Part shown: piece after piece, positions 46,999 to 56,064 of the stretch
Position numbering within the stretch: position 1 is the stretch's first letter
Layout: each line of letters opens with the position of its first letter
From: Chryseobacterium gleum
GTDB lineage: Bacteria > Bacteroidota > Bacteroidia > Flavobacteriales_D > Crocinitomicaceae
DNA: 64,000 nucleotides
Reading direction: 5' to 3'
Assembly: GCA_945862165.1 (NCBI GenBank)
Contig: CAMAXI010000001.1
Coordinates: 248,001 to 312,000 of the forward strand
Translations under genes and position numbers: made by a program
The notes under the pieces: model-generated
What the model was told of the DNA's origin: nothing
The model's input: only the letters and a program-made list of their open reading frames with translations
The model's database searches: none

Positions 46999-48138
46999 CT
47001 AGGATAAAATACCTCTTGAAATTACAATTTTTTGCACTTCAGAGGTACCCTCATAAATTTGAGTGATTTTTGCATCTCGCATTAATCGTTCTACGTGATA
47101 TTCTTTTACAAATCCGTAACCACCGTGGATTTGAACAGCTTCCGTTGTTTGTTCCATCGCAACTTTTGAAGCATATAATTTTGCCATAGCTCCGGATTGA
47201 TCATAATTTTTACCGGTATCCTTATCATTTGCAGCTTTCATAACTAACATTCGCGCAGCTTCTATTTCCGTAGCCATATCTGCCAATTTGAATGCAATAG
47301 CTTGGTGCTTTGAAATTTCCTTGCCAAATGCCTTACGTTCTTTAGAATATGCTAAAGCTAATTCGTAGCCACCTCCAGCTATTCCCAAAGCCTGTGCAGC
47401 AATTCCTATACGACCCCCAGCCAATGTTTTCATTGCAAATTTGAAACCAAAACCATCTTCCCCTATTCTATTTTCTTTCGGAACTTTTACATCATTAAAC
47501 ATTAAAGTATGGGTATCACTTCCTCGAATTCCCATTTTGTCTTCTTTAGCACCAACTATAAAACCTTCCATGCCACGCTCTACAATCAAGACATTAATTC
47601 CTTTGTGTCCAGCTGCTACATCCGTTTGCGCAATTACTAAATAAATAGAAGCAGTAGAACCATTCGTTATCCAATTCTTTGTACCATTTAATAAATAATG
47701 ATCTCCCATATCTATAGCAGTCGTACGTTGCGAAGTTGCATCCGAACCTGCTTCTGGTTCTGACAAACAAAAAGCACCAATTTTCTCCCCAGTAGCTAAC
47801 GGAACTAAATATTTTCTTTTTTGCGCTTCTGTACCGTACTTATCTATACCATAACAAACTAAAGAATTATTAACGGATAAACAAACAGATACAGACGCAT
47901 CCACTTTAGAAATTTCTTCTATGGCTAATGCATAGGATATAGTATCCATTCCACCACCACCATAGGCTGGATCTACCATCATTCCCATGAAACCAAGCTC
48001 ACCCAACTGTTTTAATTCTTCGTGCGCTACTTTTTGATTGTTATCCCGCTCAATTACACCAGGTTTTAAAATATTTTGCGCAAAATTTCTAGCAGCCTCT
48101 CTAACCGCAATTTGCTCTTCTGTTAATTCAAAATTCAT
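46999..48138 (-). CDS. acyl-CoA dehydrogenase
   Basis: The 379-residue protein has the acyl-CoA dehydrogenase layout: MNFELTEEQIAVREAARNFA, AFCLSEPEAGSDATSQRT (FAD block), and the C-terminal QIHGGYGFVKEYHVERLMRDAKITQIYEGTSEVQKIVISR with the catalytic Glu in YEGTSE. Sequence type fits short-chain or butyryl-CoA-type enzymes, but chain length cannot be proved. It passes electrons to ETF. A TAAATTTG box lies at 48160-48167 before the start. It diverges from anmK. Confidence 0.95.
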   Translation of the reverse strand: MNFELTEEQIAVREAARNFAQNILKPGVIERDNNQKVAHEELKQLGELGFMGMMVDPAYGGGGMDTISYALAIEEISKVDASVSVCLSVNNSLVCYGIDKYGTEAQKRKYLVPLATGEKIGAFCLSEPEAGSDATSQRTTAIDMGDHYLLNGTKNWITNGSTASIYLVIAQTDVAAGHKGINVLIVERGMEGFIVGAKEDKMGIRGSDTHTLMFNDVKVPKENRIGEDGFGFKFAMKTLAGGRIGIAAQALGIAGGGYELALAYSKERKAFGKEISKHQAIAFKLADMATEIEAARMLVMKAANDKDTGKNYDQSGAMAKLYASKVAMEQTTEAVQIHGGYGFVKEYHVERLMRDAKITQIYEGTSEVQKIVISRGILS

Positions 48139-48159
48139 CTTGACATAATTTTATAGAAA

Positions 48160-48167
48160 CAAATTTA
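48160..48167 (-). promoter_or_regulatory. putative -7 element of the acyl-CoA dehydrogenase gene
   Basis: TAAATTTG on the minus strand, 21 bases before the start codon. No clear TTG at -33. Confidence 0.4.
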
Positions 48168-48229
48168 GAGTATAATTTTTGATTTTATCCGTTTATTTGT
48201 ATTTGAATTTATCGTACTAGCTAATTTAT

Positions 48230-49306
48230 ATGGAATCTAACTACACACTCATTGGGATAATGTCTGGGACTTCTTTGGATGGAATAGATATAACGTGCAC
48301 AAAATACACGTATAAGGAAAATGCTTGGTGCTTTGATTTATTACATAGTAAAACCTATAAGTATTCGGATGAAGAAGCAGAACTATTGAAAAATGCGACT
48401 TTTATTTCTGCGACCGAATTAATTGTATTAGATAAAAAATTAGGCGAAATATTTGGAAATTGTGTGCTAAGGTTTTTAGAAGAATTTTCAATAGACAAAC
48501 TCCATATTGATGCTATTGCGTCCCACGGACACACGATATTTCATCAGCCTGAAAAAGGTTTTACCTATCAGATTGGGTGTGGTACAAAGATATCCTTACT
48601 CACTAATCTACCTGTAATTAATGATTTTAGAACAAAAGATGTTTTGCTTGGTGGACAGGGAGCTCCACTTGTGCCAGTAGGTGATTTTCAATTATTTAAA
48701 ACAATGGCAGATGGTTTCCTTAATATCGGAGGTATTTCAAATATATCCTATCTACACGATCATAAAATACAGGCCTATGATATTTGTCCAGGGAATATGC
48801 CTTTAAACTTGTTAATCAATACAACAGGGAAATCCTATGATAACCATGGTGAACTTGCTGCCTCTGGAAAAATCAATGAATTATTACTTAAAGAATTAAA
48901 CAAACTAGGCTTCTACGCTCAAAAAGCTCCAAAATCTTTAGGTGTAGAATGGTTTAACGATCAGTTTTTGCCAATTTTAAATAAAAATGAAGATACAATT
49001 CCAAATAAATTAGCGACTGTATGCGCCCACATTGCAATTCAAATCAGCGAAATTGCAAATACACAAAATATAGAAAAACTGTTAATTACTGGAGGGGGAG
49101 TGCATAACAAACATTTAATATCCAGTATTGCAAAATATTATAAAGGAAAAATAATCATCCCATCCTCGCAGATTATTGAATTTAAGGAAGCAATTGTTTT
49201 CGGTTTTTTAGGTGCATTATACCTAGAAAAACAAATGAATTGCTTACAAGATGTAACAGGAGCAAGCAGAAATTCATGTAGTGGTGTTTTACACCTACCT
49301 AACTAG
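48230..49306 (+). CDS. anmK: anhydro-N-acetylmuramic acid kinase
   Basis: The 358-residue protein starts with GIMSGTSLDGIDITCTKY, the AnmK ATP-binding block, and has SHGHTIFHQP, NDFRTKDVLLGGQGAPLVPVGD, NIGGISNISYL and LLITGGGVHNKHLI. It phosphorylates and opens anhydroMurNAc, recycling cell-wall sugar. With murF nearby it gives a cell-wall theme, though the two are on different transcripts. Length is usual. Confidence 0.96.
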   Translation: MESNYTLIGIMSGTSLDGIDITCTKYTYKENAWCFDLLHSKTYKYSDEEAELLKNATFISATELIVLDKKLGEIFGNCVLRFLEEFSIDKLHIDAIASHGHTIFHQPEKGFTYQIGCGTKISLLTNLPVINDFRTKDVLLGGQGAPLVPVGDFQLFKTMADGFLNIGGISNISYLHDHKIQAYDICPGNMPLNLLINTTGKSYDNHGELAASGKINELLLKELNKLGFYAQKAPKSLGVEWFNDQFLPILNKNEDTIPNKLATVCAHIAIQISEIANTQNIEKLLITGGGVHNKHLISSIAKYYKGKIIIPSSQIIEFKEAIVFGFLGALYLEKQMNCLQDVTGASRNSCSGVLHLPN

Positions 49307-49337
49307 ATAAATCAAGTAATACATTGATAAAATTTAT

Positions 49338-49345
49338 TACTTTTG
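49338..49345 (+). promoter_or_regulatory. putative -7 element of the amino-acid dehydrogenase gene
   Basis: TACTTTTG fits TAnnTTTG, 33 bases before the ATG at 49379. The nearest TTG is too close, so -33 support is weak. Confidence 0.4.
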
Positions 49346-49378
49346 TGGCACGAAATTGAAACAATCAAAACATAAAAA

Positions 49379-50608
49379 ATGAAAGAATTACTAGAGAAAT
49401 TTGAAAATAAAAGACCAGAAATCGTATTTGAATGGAAAGATGCTGAAACAGAAGCAGAAGGATGGGTTGTAATAAACTCATTACGCGGAGGTGCAGCTGG
49501 TGGAGGTACTAGAATGCGTTCTGGATTAGACAAAAGAGAAGTTGAGTCTTTAGCAAAAACAATGGAGGTTAAATTTACGGTTGCTGGTCCTGCTATTGGA
49601 GGTGCTAAATCAGGAATTAATTTCGACCCAAAAGACCCACGTAAAGAGGGTGTTTTAAGAAGATGGTATGCAGCTGTAACTCCTTTATTGAAACATTATT
49701 ATGGTACTGGTGGCGATTTAAATGTAGATGAAATTCATGAAGTGATACCTATGACTGAAGATTGTGGTGTTTGGCATCCACAAGAAGGAGTATTTAACGG
49801 CCATTTTCAACCACGTGAAGCGCAAAAAATCAACCGTATTGGTCAATTAAGAAATGGCGTTCTAAAGGTAATTGAAGACGATGCATTCACACCTGCTATC
49901 GAGCGAAAATATGTTGTTGCTGATATGATTACAGGATATGGTGTTGCAGAGTCTGTAAAACATTACTATTCCATTTGGGGAGGTTCTGTTGCTGGGAAAA
50001 AAGTAATCGTTCAAGGTTGGGGAAATGTAGGTTCTGCTGGAGCTTATTATTTAGCACAACAAGGAGCAATTGTTGTTGGTATTATTGACCGTGTAGGGGG
50101 ATTAATCAATGAAAATGGTTTTTCATTCCAAGAAATTAAAGATTTATTTTTAAACAAAAACGGAAATGAATTAGTTCACCCTAACTTATTATCTTACGAA
50201 GAAATTAATGCTAAAGTTTGGGATTTAAAAGCGGATGTATTTATTCCTTGCGCTGCATCACGTTTGATTACAGAAGACCAATTAAATAGAATGATTACTG
50301 CTGGAGTTGAAGTTATTGCTGCTGGTGCTAACGTTCCTTTTGCAGATCCACAAATTTTCTTCGGACCAATTGCGGAACATGCTGATTCTAAAATAGCTGT
50401 TATTCCAGATTTTATTTCTAATTGTGGAATGGCACGTGTATTTGCTTATTTAATGAGTAATGACTTAAAAGCTATTACAGATAAAGGAATCTTTGAAGAT
50501 ATTAGTAACACAATCAAAGTTGCCCTAGAAAATGCACACAAAGCAAATTCAAACAAAACACATATTGCAAAAACTGCCTTTGAAATTGCTTTAAAGCAGT
50601 TAGTATAA
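49379..50608 (+). CDS. Glu/Leu/Phe/Val dehydrogenase
   Basis: The 409-residue protein has the ELFV dehydrogenase features: GGAAGGGTRMRSGLDKREVESLAKTM, GPAIGGAKSGINFDP (catalytic Lys), YGTGGDLNVDE and a Rossmann block GWGNVGSAGAYYLAQQGA. It reversibly deaminates an amino acid with NAD(P). Its sequence differs from classic GdhA, so the substrate (Glu, Leu or other) is not fixed by the motifs. It is followed 7 bases later by nhaD, so the two are probably co-transcribed. Confidence 0.93.
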   Translation: MKELLEKFENKRPEIVFEWKDAETEAEGWVVINSLRGGAAGGGTRMRSGLDKREVESLAKTMEVKFTVAGPAIGGAKSGINFDPKDPRKEGVLRRWYAAVTPLLKHYYGTGGDLNVDEIHEVIPMTEDCGVWHPQEGVFNGHFQPREAQKINRIGQLRNGVLKVIEDDAFTPAIERKYVVADMITGYGVAESVKHYYSIWGGSVAGKKVIVQGWGNVGSAGAYYLAQQGAIVVGIIDRVGGLINENGFSFQEIKDLFLNKNGNELVHPNLLSYEEINAKVWDLKADVFIPCAASRLITEDQLNRMITAGVEVIAAGANVPFADPQIFFGPIAEHADSKIAVIPDFISNCGMARVFAYLMSNDLKAITDKGIFEDISNTIKVALENAHKANSNKTHIAKTAFEIALKQLV

Positions 50609-50615
50609 CACATAC

Positions 50616-51947
50616 ATGGAAGTATTTGTAGTCCTCACATTCATCTTAGGATATGTAGCAATTACGATGGAGCATACGCTCAAAATCGACAAGCTCATTC
50701 CAGCTTTATTAATGATGACATTGTGTTGGACTGCAATTGCTTTTGGTATTCAAAATATCACAACCTGGTTCGACCCTTCTAGTGCAAAAATAATTACTGG
50801 ATTAGAACTTGGAAACAGAAACACTCTTTTAGAAAATACCCTTCTTCATCATTTCGGTAAAACTGCTGAAATATTAATCTTCCTCATGGGAGCAATGGCA
50901 ATTGTAGAAATGATTGACCATTTCGAAGGATTTTCAGCAATAAAAAAACTAATAAAAACCAAGCGAAAAGTAGTTTTACTCTGGATTATCTCCAGTTTAG
51001 CTTTTTTACTTTCTGCTATTATTGACAACTTAACTGCTACCATTGTATTGATTGCCATTCTCCGAAAAATAATTCCAGAGACAAAAGATCGTATGTGGTT
51101 TTCTGGATTTATTATTATCGCAGCAAATGCAGGTGGCGCCTGGACGCCTATCGGCGATGTTACAACAACGATGCTTTGGATGGCAAACAAGGTGACTACT
51201 GTAAAACTGACTAAGATGTTAGTAATTCCTTCGCTACTAAATATCATTGTTCCATTAACTATCGCCTCATTCCTACCGGCTTTTAAAGGTGAATTTACAG
51301 GCATAGAGAGTAATGATAAAAATCAAAAACACGCTGTTTTAATGTTAATTACAGGATTACTCTCCATTGTATTTGTTCCAATCTTTAAAACGATTACGCA
51401 CCTACCTCCTTATATTGGGATGATGTTTTCTTTAGCTATTTTCGCTTGTATTGCTGAATTTTTAAGTCATAGACAAATCAAATTGACTTTTGGCGGAAAT
51501 GAAGATGCTCCAAATGGACAAGGTCCGACTTTAAAAGCACTTTCAAAAATAGAAATCCCTTCTATTTTATTCTTTTTAGGAATATTAATGACCGTTGCAG
51601 CTATGGAATCTCTTGGACTAATTTTCCAATTTGGAGAAAATGTTCGTGCTAATATACCAGAATTCACATTTGTTACGTTATTAGGTTTAGGTTCTGCAAT
51701 AATAGACAATGTTCCTTTAGTTGCTGCAAGCGTAGGAATGTTCACAAATCCCATTGACGCATCTGTTTGGCATTACATCGCCTATTGTGCAGGAACCGGA
51801 GGTAGTATTTTAATTATTGGTTCAGCAGCTGGCGTTGTTGCTATGGGAATGGAAAAAATCAGTTTTGTTTGGTATTTAAAAAACATATCATTCCTTGCGT
51901 TTATTGGATATATTTCTGGCGCAATCTTTTTCCTAATGAATCAGTAA
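50616..51947 (+). CDS. nhaD: Na+/H+ antiporter NhaD
   Basis: The 443-residue protein has about 12 membrane segments. Family blocks are AIIDNLTATIVLIAIL, AANAGGAWTPIGDVTTTMLW and AIIDNVPLVAASVGMF, the repeat Asp residues matching NhaD. It extrudes Na+ in exchange for H+ at the inner membrane. It lies 7 bases after the dehydrogenase gene; the pairing of the two is not explained by known function. Length is usual. Confidence 0.95.
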   Translation: MEVFVVLTFILGYVAITMEHTLKIDKLIPALLMMTLCWTAIAFGIQNITTWFDPSSAKIITGLELGNRNTLLENTLLHHFGKTAEILIFLMGAMAIVEMIDHFEGFSAIKKLIKTKRKVVLLWIISSLAFLLSAIIDNLTATIVLIAILRKIIPETKDRMWFSGFIIIAANAGGAWTPIGDVTTTMLWMANKVTTVKLTKMLVIPSLLNIIVPLTIASFLPAFKGEFTGIESNDKNQKHAVLMLITGLLSIVFVPIFKTITHLPPYIGMMFSLAIFACIAEFLSHRQIKLTFGGNEDAPNGQGPTLKALSKIEIPSILFFLGILMTVAAMESLGLIFQFGENVRANIPEFTFVTLLGLGSAIIDNVPLVAASVGMFTNPIDASVWHYIAYCAGTGGSILIIGSAAGVVAMGMEKISFVWYLKNISFLAFIGYISGAIFFLMNQ

Positions 51948-52055
51948 AAATTAAAATAACACACTTCAATTAACATTTTGTTGTGGATATAAATAGAAAG
52001 CTACAAATTCAATTGGCATCTCTATGTTTAATTTTACGTTCAAATACGATTCATT

Positions 52056-52802
52056 ATGAAAATTTCACAAAAAACTTTTCTTATCATTGGTAGCATCTTG
52101 ACTACTACTTTACTTTTTTCTCAAGGAGATGTTTCAGCAGTTGGAGCCACACCTGAAAACGCTGTTAAACTAACAGAAGAAATCTCTGCTTTTGATTTTG
52201 TAATGAAGGGTGGTGTGTTTTTAATTCCAATTGCGATATTACTTGGATATACTATTTTTTTCGCTGTCGAAAAATTTAGATATATTGCAAGAATGTCCAA
52301 ATATAATAGTCAATTGTTATCGGACATCAAAACGAATTTGCAAGCAGGGAATCTAAAGCCTGTTGAAGAAACTGTATCGAGAGATACTACAGCTTACGGA
52401 AGCGTATTGAAAGAAGGTGTATTAACCATTGGAAAACCAATTGGCGAAGTTGAATCCAATATGGAAAAAGTAGTGAATATTGAAATTGGTAAAATGGAAA
52501 GTAAATTAGGACATCTAGGACTAATAGCTGGGGTTGCACCAACGTTAGGGTTTATCGGTACTATTTCTGGGGTTATTAAAATTTTCTACAAAATATCCAT
52601 TACAGAAAACGTATCCATTGGTAATATTTCTGGAGGTTTATATGAAAAAATGATTAGTTCTGGGTCAGGATTAATAGTTGGAATTATCGCTTATGCAATT
52701 TACCATATTTTACTTGGAATGATTGATAAATATACATTGCAAGTACAAAAAATGAATTTAGAGTTTATCAACTTAATTCAACGTCCAAGCAATGGCAATT
52801 AA
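52056..52802 (+). CDS. exbB: MotA/TolQ/ExbB-family proton channel
   Basis: The 248-residue protein has a signal-like N-terminus (KTFLIIGSILTTTLLFSQG) and then the ExbB core of three membrane segments: FDFVMKGGVFLIPIAILLGYTIFF, LGHLGLIAGVAPTLGFIGTISGVIKIF and ISSGSGLIVGIIAYAIYHILLGMIDKY. It channels protons and powers the partner ExbD/TonB. It overlaps exbD by 11 bases and starts a four-gene operon (exbB, exbD, TonB-like, folC). The symbol reflects the family; TolQ cannot be excluded. Confidence 0.92.
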   Translation: MKISQKTFLIIGSILTTTLLFSQGDVSAVGATPENAVKLTEEISAFDFVMKGGVFLIPIAILLGYTIFFAVEKFRYIARMSKYNSQLLSDIKTNLQAGNLKPVEETVSRDTTAYGSVLKEGVLTIGKPIGEVESNMEKVVNIEIGKMESKLGHLGLIAGVAPTLGFIGTISGVIKIFYKISITENVSIGNISGGLYEKMISSGSGLIVGIIAYAIYHILLGMIDKYTLQVQKMNLEFINLIQRPSNGN

Positions 52803-53190
52803 GCGAAATAGAAGATTCCATGCAGAGGTAGCTACTTCTGCATTAAGTGACATCATGTTCTTTTTGTTGTTGTTTTTCTTAATTATATCAACATTAGCAA
52901 ATCCTAATGTTATCAAGGTTCCTCTTCCTGAATCTAAAGCAAATGAAAAAACAAACAAACAACATGTTAGCTTGACAATCACACAGGATAAAAAGTACTT
53001 TGTAGACAAAAAAGAAGTTGCTTTCAGTGAAATTGAAGGTGTTTTAATCGTTGAAACAAGAAAAATTGGAGATAATTCAGTTGTTGTAAGAATCCCTTTC
53101 GATTCTCAAGTACAAGAATTAGTGGATATACTTCGCATTGGATTAGATAATAATTTAAAAATGATTATTGCTACAAAAGCTACTGCATAA
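52792..53190 (+). CDS. exbD: ExbD/TolR-family protein
   Basis: The 132-residue protein has a short cytoplasmic start (MAIKRNRRFHAEVATSALSD), the one membrane segment IMFFLLLFFLIISTLA with the essential Asp just before it (SDIMF), and a periplasmic domain. The start overlaps exbB by 11 bases. It works with ExbB to use proton-motive force. Length is usual. Confidence 0.93.
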   Translation: MAIKRNRRFHAEVATSALSDIMFFLLLFFLIISTLANPNVIKVPLPESKANEKTNKQHVSLTITQDKKYFVDKKEVAFSEIEGVLIVETRKIGDNSVVVRIPFDSQVQELVDILRIGLDNNLKMIIATKATA

Positions 53191-53209
53191 ACAAAATACT
53201 TGTAGAAAG

Positions 53210-53995
53210 ATGATTACATTGAACATACAAAATAACGAATCTAAAAAAGATAGAAAAGTAGCGTTTTTTAGCTCTATTGGTTCAATCACGTTATTTATTG
53301 TTGTAACCATTTTAATTAAATTCACCATTTCTCCTCCTCTACCAGTCGATTTACCCCCTTTGAGATCCGACGAAGTGATTGAAGAATTCATCGTTGAACG
53401 TACAAATGTTGAAGTAACCGACAACGGAGGTAGTGCAGGTATGGAAGGTGGTAGCGCGTCAAATCATAAAATTGACGACCCACAAGAACAAACAGAGGAA
53501 ATACTTACACAAACAAGCAACCCAGATAATCAAGTATTCTCTGGGAAATCGGAAAACAATAATACAAATAACAACAACACAAATACATCTAGCTCAACTG
53601 CAAAATCACCAAATCCATTTGGAAGTGGAGGTTCAGGAGGCGAAAAAGGAGCTGGCAGAGGTGGTGATGGCCCTTTTGGTAAGGATAATGGTGATGGAGA
53701 CGGAACAGGAGGAAAAGGTAATGGTAGTGGTCAAACGCGAAGAGAATCTCGTCAGCGTTTAAGTGATCCAGCACCTGTTGAATCAAATTATTCAGGGATT
53801 GTTGTTTTAATGGTTACGATAAATGCGGAAGGTACTGTAGTAAAAGCCAACAACATTAACGGTGAATCAACAATTACAGATGCACGTATCATTAATCAAT
53901 ATATCACAAATGTAAAGTCATCGGTTAGATTCAATAAAATGCCTGGCACAAAACCGCAAACACAAAAAATAACGATTAGTGTAAAAGCATCTTAA
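53210..53995 (+). CDS. TonB/TolA-like energy transducer with a Gly/Asn-rich linker
   Basis: I start at the ATG at 53210 (MITLNIQNNESKKDRK), 261 residues, rather than the TTG at 53168 that overlaps exbD. It has one membrane segment (VAFFSSIGSITLFIVVTILIKF) and then a linker of more than 100 residues, rich in Gly, Asn, Ser and Asp, in place of the usual Pro/Lys-rich TonB spacer. A C-terminal domain with strand patterns like TonB/TolA (YSGIVVLMVTINAEGTVVKA) follows. Its position after exbB/exbD supports the role of energy transducer. The stop overlaps the folC start by one base. Confidence 0.82.
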   Translation: MITLNIQNNESKKDRKVAFFSSIGSITLFIVVTILIKFTISPPLPVDLPPLRSDEVIEEFIVERTNVEVTDNGGSAGMEGGSASNHKIDDPQEQTEEILTQTSNPDNQVFSGKSENNNTNNNNTNTSSSTAKSPNPFGSGGSGGEKGAGRGGDGPFGKDNGDGDGTGGKGNGSGQTRRESRQRLSDPAPVESNYSGIVVLMVTINAEGTVVKANNINGESTITDARIINQYITNVKSSVRFNKMPGTKPQTQKITISVKAS

Positions 53996-55224
53996 TGCAA
54001 TACTCAGAGGCAATAGATTGGTTATTTCAACAATTTCCTTCCTATCAAAACATAGGAAAATCTGCTTATAAACCTGATTTAGGTAACATAGAACAACTTT
54101 GTGTATGTCTTGGAATTAAACACACTCACTTAAAGTACATTCACATAGCTGGAACAAATGGAAAAGGATCTACTTCAAACATGCTTTCTTCCATTTTAAT
54201 GGAGGCAGGATATAAAGTTGGTACCTTTACTTCTCCTCACCTCATTGACTTTCGCGAACGAATCGCAATTAACGACGAAACGATTCCTGAAAGTGCAGTA
54301 ATTTCATTTTGTCAAGAGGTACAAGAAAACAATCTATCTTTTGAACCTTCCTTTTTTGAAATTACTTTTGCGATGGCATTAAAGCATTTCTTAAATACAA
54401 ATTGTGAAATTTGTATTATTGAGACAGGTCTAGGAGGAAGACTAGATGCAACAAATATTATCACCCCTATTTTATCTGTAATTACAAATATTAGTCTAGA
54501 TCATACTGATCTTTTAGGTGACACAATAACTAAAATTGCTTTCGAAAAAGCAGGTATTATAAAGCCAAATGTGCCTATAATAATTGGAGAACACCATCCA
54601 GATACATTAAATGTATTCCAAGAAAAAGCATTAAAAAATAATGCAATGATTCACTATGCCTTTGAAGAATTTGAGTTGGAAGAGACTAATAATTACAAAG
54701 CAATAAATGAAAGGACTGTGAAATGCACAGTAAAAAAATTAAATACGCTTGGATTTACAATTTCAAAGCAACATATCAAAAATGGGATTGACAATCTTAT
54801 AAAAAACAGAAATTTCATAGGACGATTTCAAATAATCGAACAAAATCCGTTAACAATACTCGATGTTTCACATAACGAAGCGGGGTTAAAAAAAACATTT
54901 GAACTACTAAAAAGCACACAAAAGGGAAAACTACATATTGTTTTTGGCGCCAGTTCCGATAAAAATCTCACAGAAATACTCCCTATTTTCCCTACTAATG
55001 CATCCTGTTATTTTACTGTTTTTTCGAGTAAACGTAGTTGCACAAAAAAAGAATTAATTCATAAAAGCCGAAACACACTCTTAAATATACTTTTTTTTGA
55101 TTCTTTAGAAGAAACTTTTAATCACATAAAACCTATTGTAAATAAAGAAGATACACTATTAATTACTGGTAGTTTTTTTTTAATTAGTGATTTTATTAAA
55201 CTTTTTTCACTTAATCACTTGTGA
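53995..55224 (+). CDS. folC: folylpolyglutamate/dihydrofolate synthase
   Basis: The 409-residue protein has the FolC P-loop IAGTNGKGSTSNMLSSIL, TSPHLIDFRERIAI, ETGLGGRLDATNII, and the C-terminal ILDVSHNEAGLKKTF and FGASSDKN blocks. It adds glutamate to folates and makes dihydrofolate. It overlaps the TonB-like stop by one base, so folate metabolism is tied to an envelope operon by transcription only. Length is slightly short but complete. Confidence 0.95.
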   Translation: MQYSEAIDWLFQQFPSYQNIGKSAYKPDLGNIEQLCVCLGIKHTHLKYIHIAGTNGKGSTSNMLSSILMEAGYKVGTFTSPHLIDFRERIAINDETIPESAVISFCQEVQENNLSFEPSFFEITFAMALKHFLNTNCEICIIETGLGGRLDATNIITPILSVITNISLDHTDLLGDTITKIAFEKAGIIKPNVPIIIGEHHPDTLNVFQEKALKNNAMIHYAFEEFELEETNNYKAINERTVKCTVKKLNTLGFTISKQHIKNGIDNLIKNRNFIGRFQIIEQNPLTILDVSHNEAGLKKTFELLKSTQKGKLHIVFGASSDKNLTEILPIFPTNASCYFTVFSSKRSCTKKELIHKSRNTLLNILFFDSLEETFNHIKPIVNKEDTLLITGSFFLISDFIKLFSLNHL

Positions 55225-55248
55225 AAATAAAAAAGTTATCTATATTTG
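55219..55248 (+). promoter_or_regulatory. promoter of tRNA-Val
   Basis: TTG (55219-55221), 19-base spacer and TATATTTG (55241-55248) match the Bacteroidota consensus. It begins at the folC stop codon. Confidence 0.85.
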
Positions 55249-55280
55249 CACTCACAAAACAGAAACACTGTTTGAAGAAT

Positions 55281-55355
55281 GGGAGATTAGCTCAGTTGGT
55301 TCAGAGCACCTGCCTTACAAGCAGGGGGTCGGGGGTTCGAGCCCCTCATCTCCCA
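55281..55355 (+). tRNA. tRNA-Val(TAC)
   Basis: Acceptor arms GGGAGAT and ATCTCCC pair; the D arm is GCTC/GAGC; the anticodon arm CCTGC-CTTACAA-GCAGG gives TAC (Val); the T arm GGGGG-TTCGAGC-CCCTC has one G-T pair. CCA is not encoded. A good promoter precedes it and a strong terminator follows. Confidence 0.95.
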
Positions 55356-55365
55356 CAAAAAAATC

Positions 55366-55395
55366 AAAGCCTTAGAGAAATCTAAGGCTTTTTTT
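55366..55395 (+). terminator. terminator of tRNA-Val
   Basis: AAAGCCTTAGA and TCTAAGGCTTT form an 11-bp stem with a GAAA loop and a T-run; it ends just before rnhB. Confidence 0.93.
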
Positions 55396-55407
55396 GATTT
55401 AAATAAG

Positions 55408-56007
55408 ATGCTCCTTCCCTATTATCAAGAAAACACAATTGAAGCCGGATGCGATGAAGCCGGACGTGGCTGTCTTGCAGGTCCCGTTGTTGCTGCTGCA
55501 GTAATTTTACCGCAAGATTTTACGCATGAGTGGCTTAATGACTCCAAACAACTTTCTGAAAAAAAACGCAAAGAATTACGAGTTATTATTGAACAGGAGG
55601 CTTTAGCATATGCCGTTTCGTATGTAGATCATCAAAAAATTGATGAAATAAACATTTTAAACGCAAGCTTTCTAGCCATGCATCAAGCGGTAGATCAACT
55701 AAAACTAAAACCTGAATTGCTTCTGATAGATGGGAATCGTTTCAAGAAACATGAAATTCCAAATGTTTGTATTATTAAGGGAGATGGGAAATACCTGTCC
55801 ATAGCGGCAGCATCTATTCTTGCAAAAACTTACCGCGATGACTTTATGGAAGCATTAGATATACAATTCTCTAACTATAATTGGAGAAAAAATAAAGGTT
55901 ACCCAACAAACGATCATCGAAAAGCAATTGAAAATCATGGTTTTACCCCTTTTCATCGTAAAACATTCAATGTCAAAGCGTCTTTACAAACAAAATTAGA
56001 ATTGTAA
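55408..56007 (+). CDS. rnhB: ribonuclease HII
   Basis: The 199-residue protein has the RNase HII motifs: [21 protein letters not shown] (catalytic Asp and Glu), [19 protein letters not shown] and the KTYRDDFM block. It removes RNA from DNA hybrids. It sits 12 bases after the tRNA terminator, so it likely has its own start or read-through. The next gene lies 57 bases downstream in the same direction. Confidence 0.97.
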   Translation: MLLPYYQENTIEAGCDEAGRGCLAGPVVAAAVILPQDFTHEWLNDSKQLSEKKRKELRVIIEQEALAYAVSYVDHQKIDEINILNASFLAMHQAVDQLKLKPELLLIDGNRFKKHEIPNVCIIKGDGKYLSIAAASILAKTYRDDFMEALDIQFSNYNWRKNKGYPTNDHRKAIENHGFTPFHRKTFNVKASLQTKLEL

Positions 56008-56064
56008 ACTATTTTCTTCCTCAATAGGGAGATTTTCTTTAATTTTAAGCATTATTTTAACTTT

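Noticed and set aside
50849-51304. 151-residue leftward frame
   Set aside because: It is antisense to nhaD; its hydrophobic pattern only mirrors the membrane codons of that gene.
53433-53762. 109-residue frame inside the TonB-like gene
   Set aside because: It lies in the repetitive linker in another frame and has no start context; it is a by-product of the Gly/Asn-rich codons.
55187-55375. 62-residue frame
   Set aside because: It reads across the folC end, the tRNA promoter and tRNA-Val; not a gene.
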